Origin: Paraburkholderia sp. HP33-1 | Lineage (GTDB): Bacteria > Pseudomonadota > Gammaproteobacteria > Burkholderiales > Burkholderiaceae | Direction: 5' to 3' | Length of the DNA stretch: 64,000 nucleotides | NCBI RefSeq assembly: GCF_021390595.1 | Contig: NZ_JAJEJR010000002.1 | Location: 558,001-622,000, forward strand | Part shown: positions 50,948 to 59,724 of the stretch, piece after piece | Numbering within the stretch: the stretch's first letter is position 1 | Layout of the letters: each line of letters opens with the position of its first letter | Notes under the pieces: generated by a model | Told to the model about the DNA's origin: nothing | Database searches by the model: none | What the model saw: the letters and a program-made list of their open reading frames with translations, nothing else | Position numbers and translations under genes: made by a program

Positions 50948-51976
50948 ATGATCATTGATTGTCATGGGCACTTCACGACAGTGCCAAAAACACTGCACGA
51001 ATGGCGGCGCCGTCAGCTTGAAAACGGCGGCGGCTTTTACGGCGCACCGCTCGATATTTCAGATGACGAACTACGTGCCGCGCTCGAAAACGGTCAACTA
51101 AAAGAACAGCGCGCGCGTGGTCTCGACCTCACGCTGTTCTCGCCGATCGCGGGGCAGATGGGCCATCACCTCGGTACGCTCGAGAACAGCATCGAGTGGT
51201 CGCGGCTGAACAACGACCTGATTCATCGCGTCTGCACGTTGTATCCGGAGAACTTCGCGGGCGTGTGCCAGTTGCCGCAATCGCCGGGACACGGGCTCGA
51301 AGCGTCGGCCGAGGAGCTCGAACGCTGCGTGCAGGAGCTTGGCTTCGTCGGCTGCAATCTGAACCCGGACCCGTCCGGCGGCTACTGGACCGACAAGCCG
51401 CTGACCGACCGCATCTACTATCCGCTCTACGAGAAGATGGTCGAGCTCGACGTGCCGGCGATGATTCACGTGAGCAGTTCCTGCAATCCGTGCTTCCATC
51501 ACGTCGGCGCGCACTACCTGAACGGCGACACCACGGCATTCATGCAGCTGTTGCTCGCGCCGCAACTGTTCAAGGACTTTCCCACGCTGCGCTTCATCAT
51601 CCCGCACGGCGGCGGCGCGGTGCCGTATCACTGGGGACGCTATCGCGGTCTCGCCCAGGACATGGGCTTCGAGGCGCTGGATCAAGGTCTGCTGAACAAC
51701 GTGTTCTTCGACACCTGCGTGTATCACCAGGCCGGCATCGATCTGCTGACCAAGGTGATTCCTCATCGCAACATCATTTTCGGCTCCGAGATGATCGGCG
51801 CGGTGAAGGGTATCGATCCCGAGACGGGTCATCACTACGACGACACCGGCCGCTATATCGTCGCGACGCCGCATCTGGGCGATCGCGACCGCCAGCAGGT
51901 TCTCGAAGGCAATGCGCTGACGCTCTATCCGCGCCTGAAGGAACGCTTCGCGGCGCTGGCCGAAAAAGCTCACTGA
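50948..51976 (+). CDS. LigJ-like 4-oxalomesaconate hydratase (amidohydrolase superfamily)
   Basis: This 342-residue protein starts MIIDCHGHFTTVPK, with metal-binding His6 and His8 in DCHGH. It follows the known 4-oxalomesaconate hydratase LigJ closely in LTLFSPIAGQMGHHLG, NLNPDPSGGYWTDKPLTDRI, AMIHVSSSCNPCFHHVGAHYLN, IPHGGGAVPYHWGR and FGSEMIGAVKGIDPETGHHYDD. LigJ hydrates 4-oxalomesaconate to 4-carboxy-4-hydroxy-2-oxoadipate in the protocatechuate 4,5-cleavage and gallate routes. This is the most specific functional clue of the region. AGGAG is not evident, but the start is fixed by the conserved N-terminus. Confidence 0.87.
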   Translation: MIIDCHGHFTTVPKTLHEWRRRQLENGGGFYGAPLDISDDELRAALENGQLKEQRARGLDLTLFSPIAGQMGHHLGTLENSIEWSRLNNDLIHRVCTLYPENFAGVCQLPQSPGHGLEASAEELERCVQELGFVGCNLNPDPSGGYWTDKPLTDRIYYPLYEKMVELDVPAMIHVSSSCNPCFHHVGAHYLNGDTTAFMQLLLAPQLFKDFPTLRFIIPHGGGAVPYHWGRYRGLAQDMGFEALDQGLLNNVFFDTCVYHQAGIDLLTKVIPHRNIIFGSEMIGAVKGIDPETGHHYDDTGRYIVATPHLGDRDRQQVLEGNALTLYPRLKERFAALAEKAH

Positions 51977-52023
51977 ACACGGCGAAAGGCCAACGCAATC
52001 AACGAAGTCACAGAGGACACGTC

Positions 52024-52803
52024 ATGGATTTGGGAATCGCCGGAAAAAAGGCACTGGTTTGCGCATCGTCGCGAGGCTTGGGGCTCGCATGCGCGACCGC
52101 GCTGGCGCGCGAGGGCTGCGAGGTCTTTATCAACGGTCGCAATCGCGACGCACTGGAGAGCGCCGCCGCGCAGATCGAGGCAGTGGCGGGCCGGCGTCCG
52201 CGCATCGTCGTCGCGGACCTGAACACGGACGAGGGGCGCGCCAGCCTGATCGAAGCCTGTCCCGAGCCGGACATTCTGATCAACAACAACGCGGGCCCGG
52301 AGCCGGGCAAGATCGGCGACTGGAGCCGCGAGGACTGGCTCGGTGCGGTCGAGGGCAACATGCTCGCGCCGATCTTCCTGATCAAGGCGTTCGTGCCGGG
52401 CATGCGCGAGCGGCGCTTCGGCCGCATCGTCAACATCACGTCGGCGATGGTCAAGTCGCCGAGCGCGATGATGGGACTGTCCGCCGCGGTGCGCGCGGCA
52501 CTGACCGCACTGAGCAAATCGGTGCAGCGCGATAGCGTCGTCGATAACGTGACGATCAACAACATGTTGCCGGAACGCTTCGACACCGACCGTCAGCGCT
52601 ACATGGCGGAGCGCATGGTGAAGAAGGACGGCATCACGGTTGCGGAAGCAAAGCAGCGGATCGCCGCGACGATCGCGGCAAAGCGCCTCGGCGACCCGAT
52701 GGAATTCGGCGACGCGTGCGCGTTCCTGTGCAGCGCACAGGCCGGCTACATCTCGGGACAAAACTTGCAACTGGACGGCGGCTCATACGCCGGTCTGGTC
52801 TAA
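52024..52803 (+). CDS. Short-chain dehydrogenase/reductase with altered catalytic residues
   Basis: This 259-residue SDR-fold protein has the NAD(P)-binding stretch LVCASSRGLGLACATALA and NNNAG, Ser140 in VNITSAMV, and a C-terminal GDPMEFGDACAFLCSAQAGYISGQNLQLDGG. The YxxxK catalytic pair is absent; the aligned residues are Ser153 and Arg157 in GLSAAVRAAL. Other SDR proteins with an LS-x-x-VR motif exist, so this is a subfamily trait rather than damage, but normal redox chemistry is doubtful. ATG 52024 is preceded by GAGGACACGTC. Confidence 0.9.
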   Translation: MDLGIAGKKALVCASSRGLGLACATALAREGCEVFINGRNRDALESAAAQIEAVAGRRPRIVVADLNTDEGRASLIEACPEPDILINNNAGPEPGKIGDWSREDWLGAVEGNMLAPIFLIKAFVPGMRERRFGRIVNITSAMVKSPSAMMGLSAAVRAALTALSKSVQRDSVVDNVTINNMLPERFDTDRQRYMAERMVKKDGITVAEAKQRIAATIAAKRLGDPMEFGDACAFLCSAQAGYISGQNLQLDGGSYAGLV

Positions 52804-52815
52804 AGGAGAATCGAC

Positions 52816-53676
52816 GTGAAATATTGCAGCTTTGAAATCGACGGACGCACGACATACGGCGCCGTCGTGGGCGATGGTGTGGTGGACCTCGGCAAGCGTT
52901 TCGGCGACGAATACGCGGACCTCAAGGCGCTGGTCGCGGCGGGCTTTCCGCAAAACGTGGCGGCCGCCGCCTCCGAGCCTGCCGACTACCCGCTCGCGAA
53001 CATCCACTTTCTGCCGCCGATCGCGGCGCCGGTTCACATCTGGTGCCTCGCGCTGAACTACGCCGAGCATCACAACGAAGTGCAGAACGCCGGGCGCGTG
53101 CAGGAACTGCCGAAGTCGCCGGCATTGTTCGCGCGCGCCGCCGACTCGCTGGTCGGTCATGGCCAGACGCTGCTGCATCCGGGCGTGAGCGAACAGTTCG
53201 ACTTCGAAGGCGAATTGGTGGTCGTGATCGGCAAGCCCGGCTACCGGATTCGTGCGGAAGAAGCGTTCGAACATATCGCCGGCTTTACAATCATGAATGA
53301 AGGCAGCGTGCGCGACTGGCAATTCCACACGCGGCAGATTACGCCGGGCAAGAATTTCTATCGCAGCGGATCGATCGGACCGTGGATCGTGCCGCGCCGC
53401 GAGATCGAGGACGTCGAACAACTGCGAATCCGCACCACGTTGAATGGTCAGGTGATGCAGGACGAGCCGGTCAGCAGCATGATTCACAAGATCCCGCGTT
53501 TCATCGAATACGTGTCGACGATCGCGCCGCTGTACCCCGGCGACATCCTCGCCACGGGTACGCCGAGCGGCGTCGGTTTCTCGCGCACGCCGCCGGTCTT
53601 CATGAAGGTGGGCGACGTTTGCGAAGTCTCGATCGACAGTATCGGCACGCTGCGCAATGAGGTCGCCCGGCAATAA
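52816..53676 (+). CDS. Fumarylacetoacetate-hydrolase (FAH) family protein
   Basis: This 286-residue protein has the FAH signatures VHIWCLALNYAEHHNE, LFARAADSLVGHG, QFDFEGELVVVIGK with metal ligands Glu131 and Glu133, and GDILATGTPSGVGFSRTPP. Family members hydrolyse or decarboxylate ring-cleavage products. The usual Asp in the NDVSARD region is Glu162 here (NEGSVRD). Start GTG 52816 follows AAAGGAGA, 12 bp after the SDR gene. Confidence 0.92.
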   Translation: MKYCSFEIDGRTTYGAVVGDGVVDLGKRFGDEYADLKALVAAGFPQNVAAAASEPADYPLANIHFLPPIAAPVHIWCLALNYAEHHNEVQNAGRVQELPKSPALFARAADSLVGHGQTLLHPGVSEQFDFEGELVVVIGKPGYRIRAEEAFEHIAGFTIMNEGSVRDWQFHTRQITPGKNFYRSGSIGPWIVPRREIEDVEQLRIRTTLNGQVMQDEPVSSMIHKIPRFIEYVSTIAPLYPGDILATGTPSGVGFSRTPPVFMKVGDVCEVSIDSIGTLRNEVARQ

Positions 53677-53760
53677 AACCGTCTGCGCCGGCTTGTGTCT
53701 ATCCGGGCCGGCGCTACTGCGCGACTGAACAACGTGACGAACTCTTCCCTCGAGCTTGCA

Positions 53761-55056
53761 ATGCGACGAATCGAGACCACGGCGACTGAGAAAGACCTGC
53801 CAGGCATCTGGCAACTGCGGGTCTTCGAGGCTGTCGCGCGCCATGAGAACGTCACGCAAGCGTCGCAGGAGTTGTTGCGCTCGCAGCCGGCGACGACCTC
53901 CTGCATCGCGGCGCTGGAAGGCATACTCGGGGTCGCGCTGTTCGAGCGTTCGCCGACCGGCACGTATCTGACACCGGTCGGCGTCGCGGCGCTGGTTCGC
54001 ACGCGCAAGATCCTGCAATTCGCCGAGGAGGCCGCGCAACTGGTCGGCAGTACGCGCAAGGTGTCGCCGCTGGCGTTGGCGAGCAGCATCACGCGCACGC
54101 AGATGCGCTGTCTGATTGCCATCGAGGAGTGCGGGTCGTTTCGCGCCGCCGCACGGATGCTCGGCATTACGGAGGCTTCGTTGCAGCGGGCGGCGCGTAC
54201 GCTCGAACAGAATCTGGGTGGCCAGTTGTACCGCCATACATCGACGGGCATCAACACGACGGAGATCGGCAGCGAGTTCGCGCGCCGTCTGAAAATCGTG
54301 TCGAGCCAGATCGCCGCGCTGGTCGAAACGGTCAACGCGTACGAATTCCCAAAGGAGCGCACTGTCACGATTGGCGTGCTGCTGCTCGACCCGACCATCC
54401 TGATCGTCAACGCGATCCGCTCGCTCACCGCGCAGTTTCCGGATGCGCGTGTCGTGGTGCTGAGCGGCACCTACGAGGCGTTGCTCAACAAGCTGCTGCG
54501 CGGCGAGATCGATTTCATGCTCGGACTGCTGAAGCAACCGGGCAAAGCGTTCGACTTCGTCGAGGAGCCGCTGTATCACGAACGCTATTGCGTGGTAGCG
54601 AGCCGTGAGCATCCGTTGACACGGCAGAACGCGATCACCGTCGATGCGCTGGCGCGCTATCAATGGGTGCTGCCGCCCAAGGGCTCGCCGCGCCGCGAAG
54701 CCTACGAACATATCTTCGCCGAAACCACGCCGCCACCCGCGAGCATCGAAACCTACTCGCTATCGACCATCCGCATCACGCTCTACGACGCCGAAATGCT
54801 GACGGTGCTGAGCTGGACCGAAGTGCTGAGCGAGCGGCGCTTCGGCTTTATCGCGCCGCTGCCGGTGGAGGTGCCGTGGGACGGTCCGATCGTCGGCATC
54901 ACGACCAAGCGTGACTGGCGCCCCAATGACGTACAGGCGGCGTTCTTGCATCATCTGAAGAGGAATGCGACGGCGATCGCCGGCGAGTCGGGCGTGGATT
55001 GCGCGCCTGGCTCAACGGCGCAGCCGCAGCCGCGCGGCCGCCGGGCGCGTTCCTGA
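53761..55056 (+). CDS. LysR-family regulator with two helix-turn-helix domains
   Basis: This 431-residue protein is longer than the usual 300. It has an N-terminal LysR HTH at about 13-80 (WQLRVFEAVARHENVTQAS, FERSPTGTYLTPVG), a second full HTH at about 109-175 (TRTQMRCLIAIEECGSFRAAARMLGITEASLQRAARTLEQ), then one effector-binding domain (from VTIGVLLLDPT). Tandem HTH regulators of this kind are known near aromatic catabolic genes. It is encoded in the same direction as the genes it probably controls. ATG 53761 was chosen; an upstream GTG (53734) is possible. Confidence 0.9.
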   Translation: MRRIETTATEKDLPGIWQLRVFEAVARHENVTQASQELLRSQPATTSCIAALEGILGVALFERSPTGTYLTPVGVAALVRTRKILQFAEEAAQLVGSTRKVSPLALASSITRTQMRCLIAIEECGSFRAAARMLGITEASLQRAARTLEQNLGGQLYRHTSTGINTTEIGSEFARRLKIVSSQIAALVETVNAYEFPKERTVTIGVLLLDPTILIVNAIRSLTAQFPDARVVVLSGTYEALLNKLLRGEIDFMLGLLKQPGKAFDFVEEPLYHERYCVVASREHPLTRQNAITVDALARYQWVLPPKGSPRREAYEHIFAETTPPPASIETYSLSTIRITLYDAEMLTVLSWTEVLSERRFGFIAPLPVEVPWDGPIVGITTKRDWRPNDVQAAFLHHLKRNATAIAGESGVDCAPGSTAQPQPRGRRARS

Positions 55057-55150
55057 ATTGCACGCTCCTAAGGGAGCTGGAGGATCGGGGTTAGTGGTAA
55101 ACGATTAGGCATGCACATTAAAGCAATAAACATCGGAGACGGAGACAAAC

Positions 55151-56581
55151 ATGCTTCAACTCAATAGTGGGCGCAGCCCCTTTCAGGAACAGACCCGCTT
55201 GTCCGGTAACCAGCGGCTTCTGCTGGGCCTGGTCGGCGTGGGCAGCATGCTGGAGTTCTGGGACGCGTATCTGATCGGTTTCATCATGGCGTACCTGATC
55301 AGGCCTTGGGGGTTGACGTACGGGATCATGGGGGCGGTGCTGCTGTCATCGGGCGCGGGCGCGATCGTCGGCGGTGTCGTGTGGGGCAGCATGGCCGATC
55401 GACTCGGCCGCAAGCCGGTGTTCGTGATTTCGCTGTTGCTGCTCGCGGCAGCCAGCGTAGGTCTTGCGTTCACCCCGGAAGGCGGCTGGATCTACATGGC
55501 GGTGCTGCGCGTCGTGATTGGCTTCTGCACGGCGGGCTATTTCATCCAGATCGCGCTGGTCCACGAGTTCACACCGCCGCGACGGCGCGGCATGCTGACC
55601 GGAATCGTCTCGGCGATCACGACGGGCGGCCTGCTGCTCGGTGCGTTCAGCGGCGCGTACGTGATTCCGGCGATCGGCTGGCGCTGGACCTTCGCACTGG
55701 GCGCGGCGCCCGCCGTGATCGCGTTGATCGGCGCGGTGTATATCCCGGAGTCGCCGCGCTGGCTCAGCCTGCAAGGACGCGACGCCGAGGCACGCCGCTC
55801 GATTGCCTGGGCGCTCGGCAGTGCGTCGTTTGACGCGCAGATGGACGCGCCGATCGACGCACCGCAGCCGGTCGCCTCGCGCGGCTGGTTCGAATTGTTG
55901 CGCTGTCCGCGAAGCGTGATCACGGCCACGCTGATCAACGTCGGACTCATCGGCGGTTACTACGGCATCGTGCTGTGGGCGCCGACGCTGCTCGCGCAAA
56001 TCCAGCAATTCTCGCCCGCGACCGCGGCGAAAACGATGATCGGCTTCAGCCTGCTCGGGATGCTGTCGCGGCTCGCCGCCGCCGCACTCGCGGACCGGAT
56101 CGGCCGTCGCAAGACCGGCGGCTACTTCGCGATCGCAGCGGCCGTCGCGCTGCTGGCAGCGGGTTATATCGGCCACGGGGATCTGTTGACGCCTTCGCTG
56201 TTCTGGGTGCCGTTGCTGCTCGCGTTCATCTTCGCCGACGGCAGCTTTTCGGTTTGCGCCGCGTATTCGACGGAGATCTGGCCGTCGCGGCTGCGTGGCA
56301 CCGGCTCGGGCTACGCCGGGCTGGCCGGATCGGTCGGCAAGATTCTCGGGCCGCTCGGTCTCGCGTTGACCGCGGGCTCCAGCAATGTCGTGATGCCGTC
56401 GGCCACCGTCACCGTGATCGTCCCCGCGTTTCAGTTTCTCGCGTTCTGCCTGCTGGTGTGCGGCATCACGTATCTGACGATCGGCATTGAAGCACGCGGC
56501 AAGCCGCTCGAGTCGATGGACGGCACCGAGGACGCGTCGCGCGCGTCGAACCCGACGCCCGAGTACAGCAAAAACGGATGA
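55151..56581 (+). CDS. MFS transporter, aromatic-acid/sugar-acid type
   Basis: This 476-residue protein has 12 membrane segments and the MFS motif GSMADRLGRKPVF between segments 2 and 3, with the repeat-type motif ADRIGRRKTGGY between 8 and 9. VHEFTPPRRRGMLTG and PESPRWL place it with sugar/aromatic-acid proton symporters (metabolite:H+ symport). It probably imports the compound degraded by the operon. ATG 55151 follows CGGAGACGGAGAC. Confidence 0.92.
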   Translation: MLQLNSGRSPFQEQTRLSGNQRLLLGLVGVGSMLEFWDAYLIGFIMAYLIRPWGLTYGIMGAVLLSSGAGAIVGGVVWGSMADRLGRKPVFVISLLLLAAASVGLAFTPEGGWIYMAVLRVVIGFCTAGYFIQIALVHEFTPPRRRGMLTGIVSAITTGGLLLGAFSGAYVIPAIGWRWTFALGAAPAVIALIGAVYIPESPRWLSLQGRDAEARRSIAWALGSASFDAQMDAPIDAPQPVASRGWFELLRCPRSVITATLINVGLIGGYYGIVLWAPTLLAQIQQFSPATAAKTMIGFSLLGMLSRLAAAALADRIGRRKTGGYFAIAAAVALLAAGYIGHGDLLTPSLFWVPLLLAFIFADGSFSVCAAYSTEIWPSRLRGTGSGYAGLAGSVGKILGPLGLALTAGSSNVVMPSATVTVIVPAFQFLAFCLLVCGITYLTIGIEARGKPLESMDGTEDASRASNPTPEYSKNG

Positions 56582-56690
56582 CCCTGGCAGTTTTTCGATT
56601 GGGCTTGCAAAGCGCAAGCCCATAGACTGGCTTCACCAACCGGGGTTCAAACAGAGCAAAGCAGTACAGAACGGAAGATGTGAGGAACTG

Positions 56691-57410
56691 ATGAAAAAAT
56701 TGCGTGTGGGGATGATTGTCCCGTCTTTGAACACCATTGCAGAGGACGACTTCCGCACCTATTGCCCCGACGGCGTGTCGTATCACGTGCATCGCATCCG
56801 TCTGCGCAAGGAAGCGGGGCGCGTGACGATGGACGGTCTCACGCGAGCCTACCTCGAAGCGATCGACGAGGCCGGCTATCTGAAAGACCTGTCGCCCGAC
56901 GCGATCGCATTCAACTGCACGGGCGCGAGCGTCGCGCATGGCAAAGACTGCGACGCGCGGCTCGCGCAACGTATGTCGGAAGCACTCGGGATTCCGTCGA
57001 CCAACACGATGGTGGCGATCAAGCAGGCACTGCTTGCACTGCAAGCCGACAGCATCCTGCATGTCTGCCCGTTCAGCGACGAGTTCTCGCGCGTGGAACG
57101 GCAGTCGCTGATCGACTCGGGTTTCAACGTCTTGCGCACCGTGTCGCTGGGCTTCACCGACGCCAAAGTGGCCGCCCAGATGGAACCGGCCGAGATCGCG
57201 CAAGTGGTCCGTCAGCAGGTTGATGGCGATACGCGTGCGGTGCTGCTGTCGTGCGCGAACGTGCGCGCGTTCGAAGCCGCCGACGAGCTGGAGCGCGCGC
57301 TGGATCTGCCGGTCGTCACGAGCAACCAGGCAATGCTGTGGTCGGTGCTGGGCGCGGCAGGCTGGCGCGGCGAAATTCGTGGCGCCGGCCGGTTGTTCCA
57401 GGGCCAGTGA
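56691..57410 (+). CDS. Maleate isomerase / Asp-Glu racemase superfamily protein
   Basis: This 239-residue protein starts KKLRVGMIVPSLNTIAEDDF, typical of maleate cis-trans isomerases and arylmalonate decarboxylases. The two catalytic cysteines are Cys76 in FNCTGAS and Cys188 in LLSCANVR. Maleate isomerases convert maleate to fumarate. In this setting it may isomerise an unsaturated ring-cleavage acid. The ATG at 56691 was chosen because it starts the conserved N-terminus and follows GAGGAAC. Confidence 0.87.
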   Translation: MKKLRVGMIVPSLNTIAEDDFRTYCPDGVSYHVHRIRLRKEAGRVTMDGLTRAYLEAIDEAGYLKDLSPDAIAFNCTGASVAHGKDCDARLAQRMSEALGIPSTNTMVAIKQALLALQADSILHVCPFSDEFSRVERQSLIDSGFNVLRTVSLGFTDAKVAAQMEPAEIAQVVRQQVDGDTRAVLLSCANVRAFEAADELERALDLPVVTSNQAMLWSVLGAAGWRGEIRGAGRLFQGQ

Positions 57411-57468
57411 AACCGCTGCCGCCAACCAGTCTTATCCGACCTTCACGACAATCCGACGACGAATTTCC

Positions 57469-58272
57469 ATGCCGATCGTAGACGCACAAGTCCATGCCTG
57501 GTCCAACGGTGTATCGACCGGGCACCATCGACGCACGCCGATTACCGGTGACGTTCTCAAGGCCGAAATGACGCAGGCCGGGGTCGACCGCGCGCTGCTC
57601 GTGCCGCCGCTGTGGGACCCCGATGGCAACGCCTATTCGCTCGCGCTCGCCGAGGCCGAGCCGCAGCGCTTCGCGGTGATGGGCCTGCTCGACAGCCGGC
57701 TCGACAACGCCGAGCGGCTGCTGCGCACGTGGCGCGATCAGCCGAACATGCGCGGTGTCCGCTTTCTGTTCAACACGAAGGAGCGGCTCGCGCCGCTCAT
57801 CGACGGGGAGCTGGACCGGCTCTGGCCGATCGCCGAAGAGACCGGGCTGGTGGTGGCGCTGCTGGTGCCGAACGCGCTTCACGTCGTCGATGATCTCGCG
57901 CGGCGTCATCCACGCCTGAAGATCATCGTCGACCACCTTGGCGTGCCGCGTGGCGCGTCGGGTCCAGGCGCGTTCGATCATCTGCCCGCGTTGCTGGCGC
58001 TGGCCGACCATTCGAACGTGCACGTGAAGGCGGCCGGTGTCGGCGATTACGCACTCGACCCGTACCCGTTCCGCTCTCTCGACGCTACGCTGCGCGGCGT
58101 TTTTGAGGCGTTCGGCGCCGAGCGGATCGTGTGGGCGAGTGAGCTGTCGCGGCTGCACCATCCGTACCGCCAGTGCGTAACGCACTTTAGCGAGACCTTG
58201 TCATGGCTATCGGCGGCGGATCGCGAACGGGTCATGGGCGGCAATCTATGCCGGCTGCTCGAGTGGGAGTAG
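57469..58272 (+). CDS. Amidohydrolase (2-pyrone-4,6-dicarboxylate lactonase/ACMSD-like group)
   Basis: This 267-residue TIM-barrel hydrolase starts MPIVDAQVHAW (metal His9) and has GVRFLFN, IIVDHLGVPRGASGPGAFDHLPALLALADHSNVHVKAAG, FGAERIVWASELSRLHHPY. This matches the amidohydrolase 2 group that includes PDC lactonase and similar hydrolases. It starts 58 bp after the isomerase gene. Which lactone or amide it opens is not known. Confidence 0.87.
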   Translation: MPIVDAQVHAWSNGVSTGHHRRTPITGDVLKAEMTQAGVDRALLVPPLWDPDGNAYSLALAEAEPQRFAVMGLLDSRLDNAERLLRTWRDQPNMRGVRFLFNTKERLAPLIDGELDRLWPIAEETGLVVALLVPNALHVVDDLARRHPRLKIIVDHLGVPRGASGPGAFDHLPALLALADHSNVHVKAAGVGDYALDPYPFRSLDATLRGVFEAFGAERIVWASELSRLHHPYRQCVTHFSETLSWLSAADRERVMGGNLCRLLEWE

Positions 58273-58353
58273 AGGTACTGCGGGGCTAGTGCGGCAGATG
58301 TGAATTTGATAAAAGCATAAACAAAAAAATCAGGCGAACTTCAGGAGACAACC

Positions 58354-59565
58354 ATGCTTTCCCCAGGCAGTTGGCCTTGCATCATTCTGCTTTACATCTA
58401 CGGAACCGTCGCGACCTCGCTGGTGACGCAGTCGGTTCCCGTCATCGGCGACATCGCGAAGTACTTCGACCTGTCTCACGCGAACGCCGGCTGGGTGATC
58501 TCCATTCCGTCGCTGATCACTGCGATCGCAGCCTTGTTCGGCGGCTGGCTCGTCGACCGGATCGGCGACAAGCGGGTCATTTTCGGCGGCTCGCTGTTCG
58601 CGCTGGTCGGCAATCTGGTAGTGGTCGGCGCGCACGATGTGACGACGCTGTTCGTGGGCCGGCTGCTGCAGGGCGTCGGGTATCTGTCGCTGACGGTCGG
58701 CGCGGTGACGCTGATCATGCGCACCACTAGCGGCTCGCGGCGCAGTATCGCGCTGGGGCTGTGGACCTCGCATACGGCAGTCGGCATCGGCCTCACGCTG
58801 AGCATCGTCGCGCCGCTCGCGCAGCACGGTGAACTGTGGCGCTGGGCGTTCGGCGGACACGCGATCCTGATGGCGCTGCTGGCCTGTGCGGTGATCCTGC
58901 TGCCGGCCAAACAGGCCAACCTGCAAAGCCGCCGGCTCGCCGACATCTGGCTCGTGCTGAAAAGCCCGCGGCCGTATCGCGTGGCGCTGGCGTCGGGCGC
59001 ATCCGCGTTCATCCAGACCGGTATCATGGCGGCCCTCACGGTCTACCTGTCGCGGCGCTACGCGATTCCGATTCCGGCGGCAGCAGGCATTGGCACGCTG
59101 GCCGAAGTGTTCGTCGCCTGCGGTTGCCTGAGCGTCGGCCATCTACTGAAAGCCGGCGTGCGCGGCGGGCGGCTCGTGATCGTCGGCGGCATCGTGATGC
59201 TGTGCGGCGGCGTCGCCCTGTATCTCCCGGTGGTCGAACTCGTTGCGGCGATCGTCGCGGTCTGCGTGTTTTCGCTGGGCATCGGCACGGTCAATGGGTA
59301 CATCTGGACCCTGGTGCCGTCGTCGTCGCCGAGCATCGGCAGCATGGGTGCGACCAGCGGCCTCGTCGCTCAGGCCACCTATCTCGGCGTGCTGCTCGGA
59401 CCGCCGGCGATCTTCGCGAGTTTCTACGAAGGCGGCTGGATGGTTCGGGTCGGTCTGGTGGTGATCGCCGTGGTGTTGCAGCTCGCGCCGATTCTCGGCT
59501 GGGGGCGCCCCGAAAGTCTCGACGAGCGGCGGCATGGGCCGGCCCAGGCGCTGGAACCAAACTGA
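58354..59565 (+). CDS. MFS transporter, second of the catabolic region
   Basis: This 403-residue protein has 12 membrane segments. The loop after segment 2 reads GGWLVDRIGDKRVIFGGS, close to the MFS signature, and LQGVGYLSLTVGAVTLIMR follows. It resembles the CynX/NimT-type subfamily. It may export a product or import a second substrate. ATG 58354 follows CAGGAGAC. Confidence 0.88.
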   Translation: MLSPGSWPCIILLYIYGTVATSLVTQSVPVIGDIAKYFDLSHANAGWVISIPSLITAIAALFGGWLVDRIGDKRVIFGGSLFALVGNLVVVGAHDVTTLFVGRLLQGVGYLSLTVGAVTLIMRTTSGSRRSIALGLWTSHTAVGIGLTLSIVAPLAQHGELWRWAFGGHAILMALLACAVILLPAKQANLQSRRLADIWLVLKSPRPYRVALASGASAFIQTGIMAALTVYLSRRYAIPIPAAAGIGTLAEVFVACGCLSVGHLLKAGVRGGRLVIVGGIVMLCGGVALYLPVVELVAAIVAVCVFSLGIGTVNGYIWTLVPSSSPSIGSMGATSGLVAQATYLGVLLGPPAIFASFYEGGWMVRVGLVVIAVVLQLAPILGWGRPESLDERRHGPAQALEPN

Positions 59566-59724
59566 CTGCAGTGCGAAGCAGTGCGCGTTGCCGGTCACGC
59601 GCCGTGATCCGCTCAGCCGGATAGCGAGGACCGACCGGCAGCCCGCAAAACAAACGGGGCTGTGTAGCAGATTCAATGCGTTGGATAGTCAATAAAAATT
59701 AGTCATGCCAATCAAGGAGACGTC

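Noticed and set aside
51196..52023. Upstream extension of the SDR frame through the LigJ-like gene
   Set aside because: The extension is an Arg-rich shadow; the SDR domain starts at ATG 52024.
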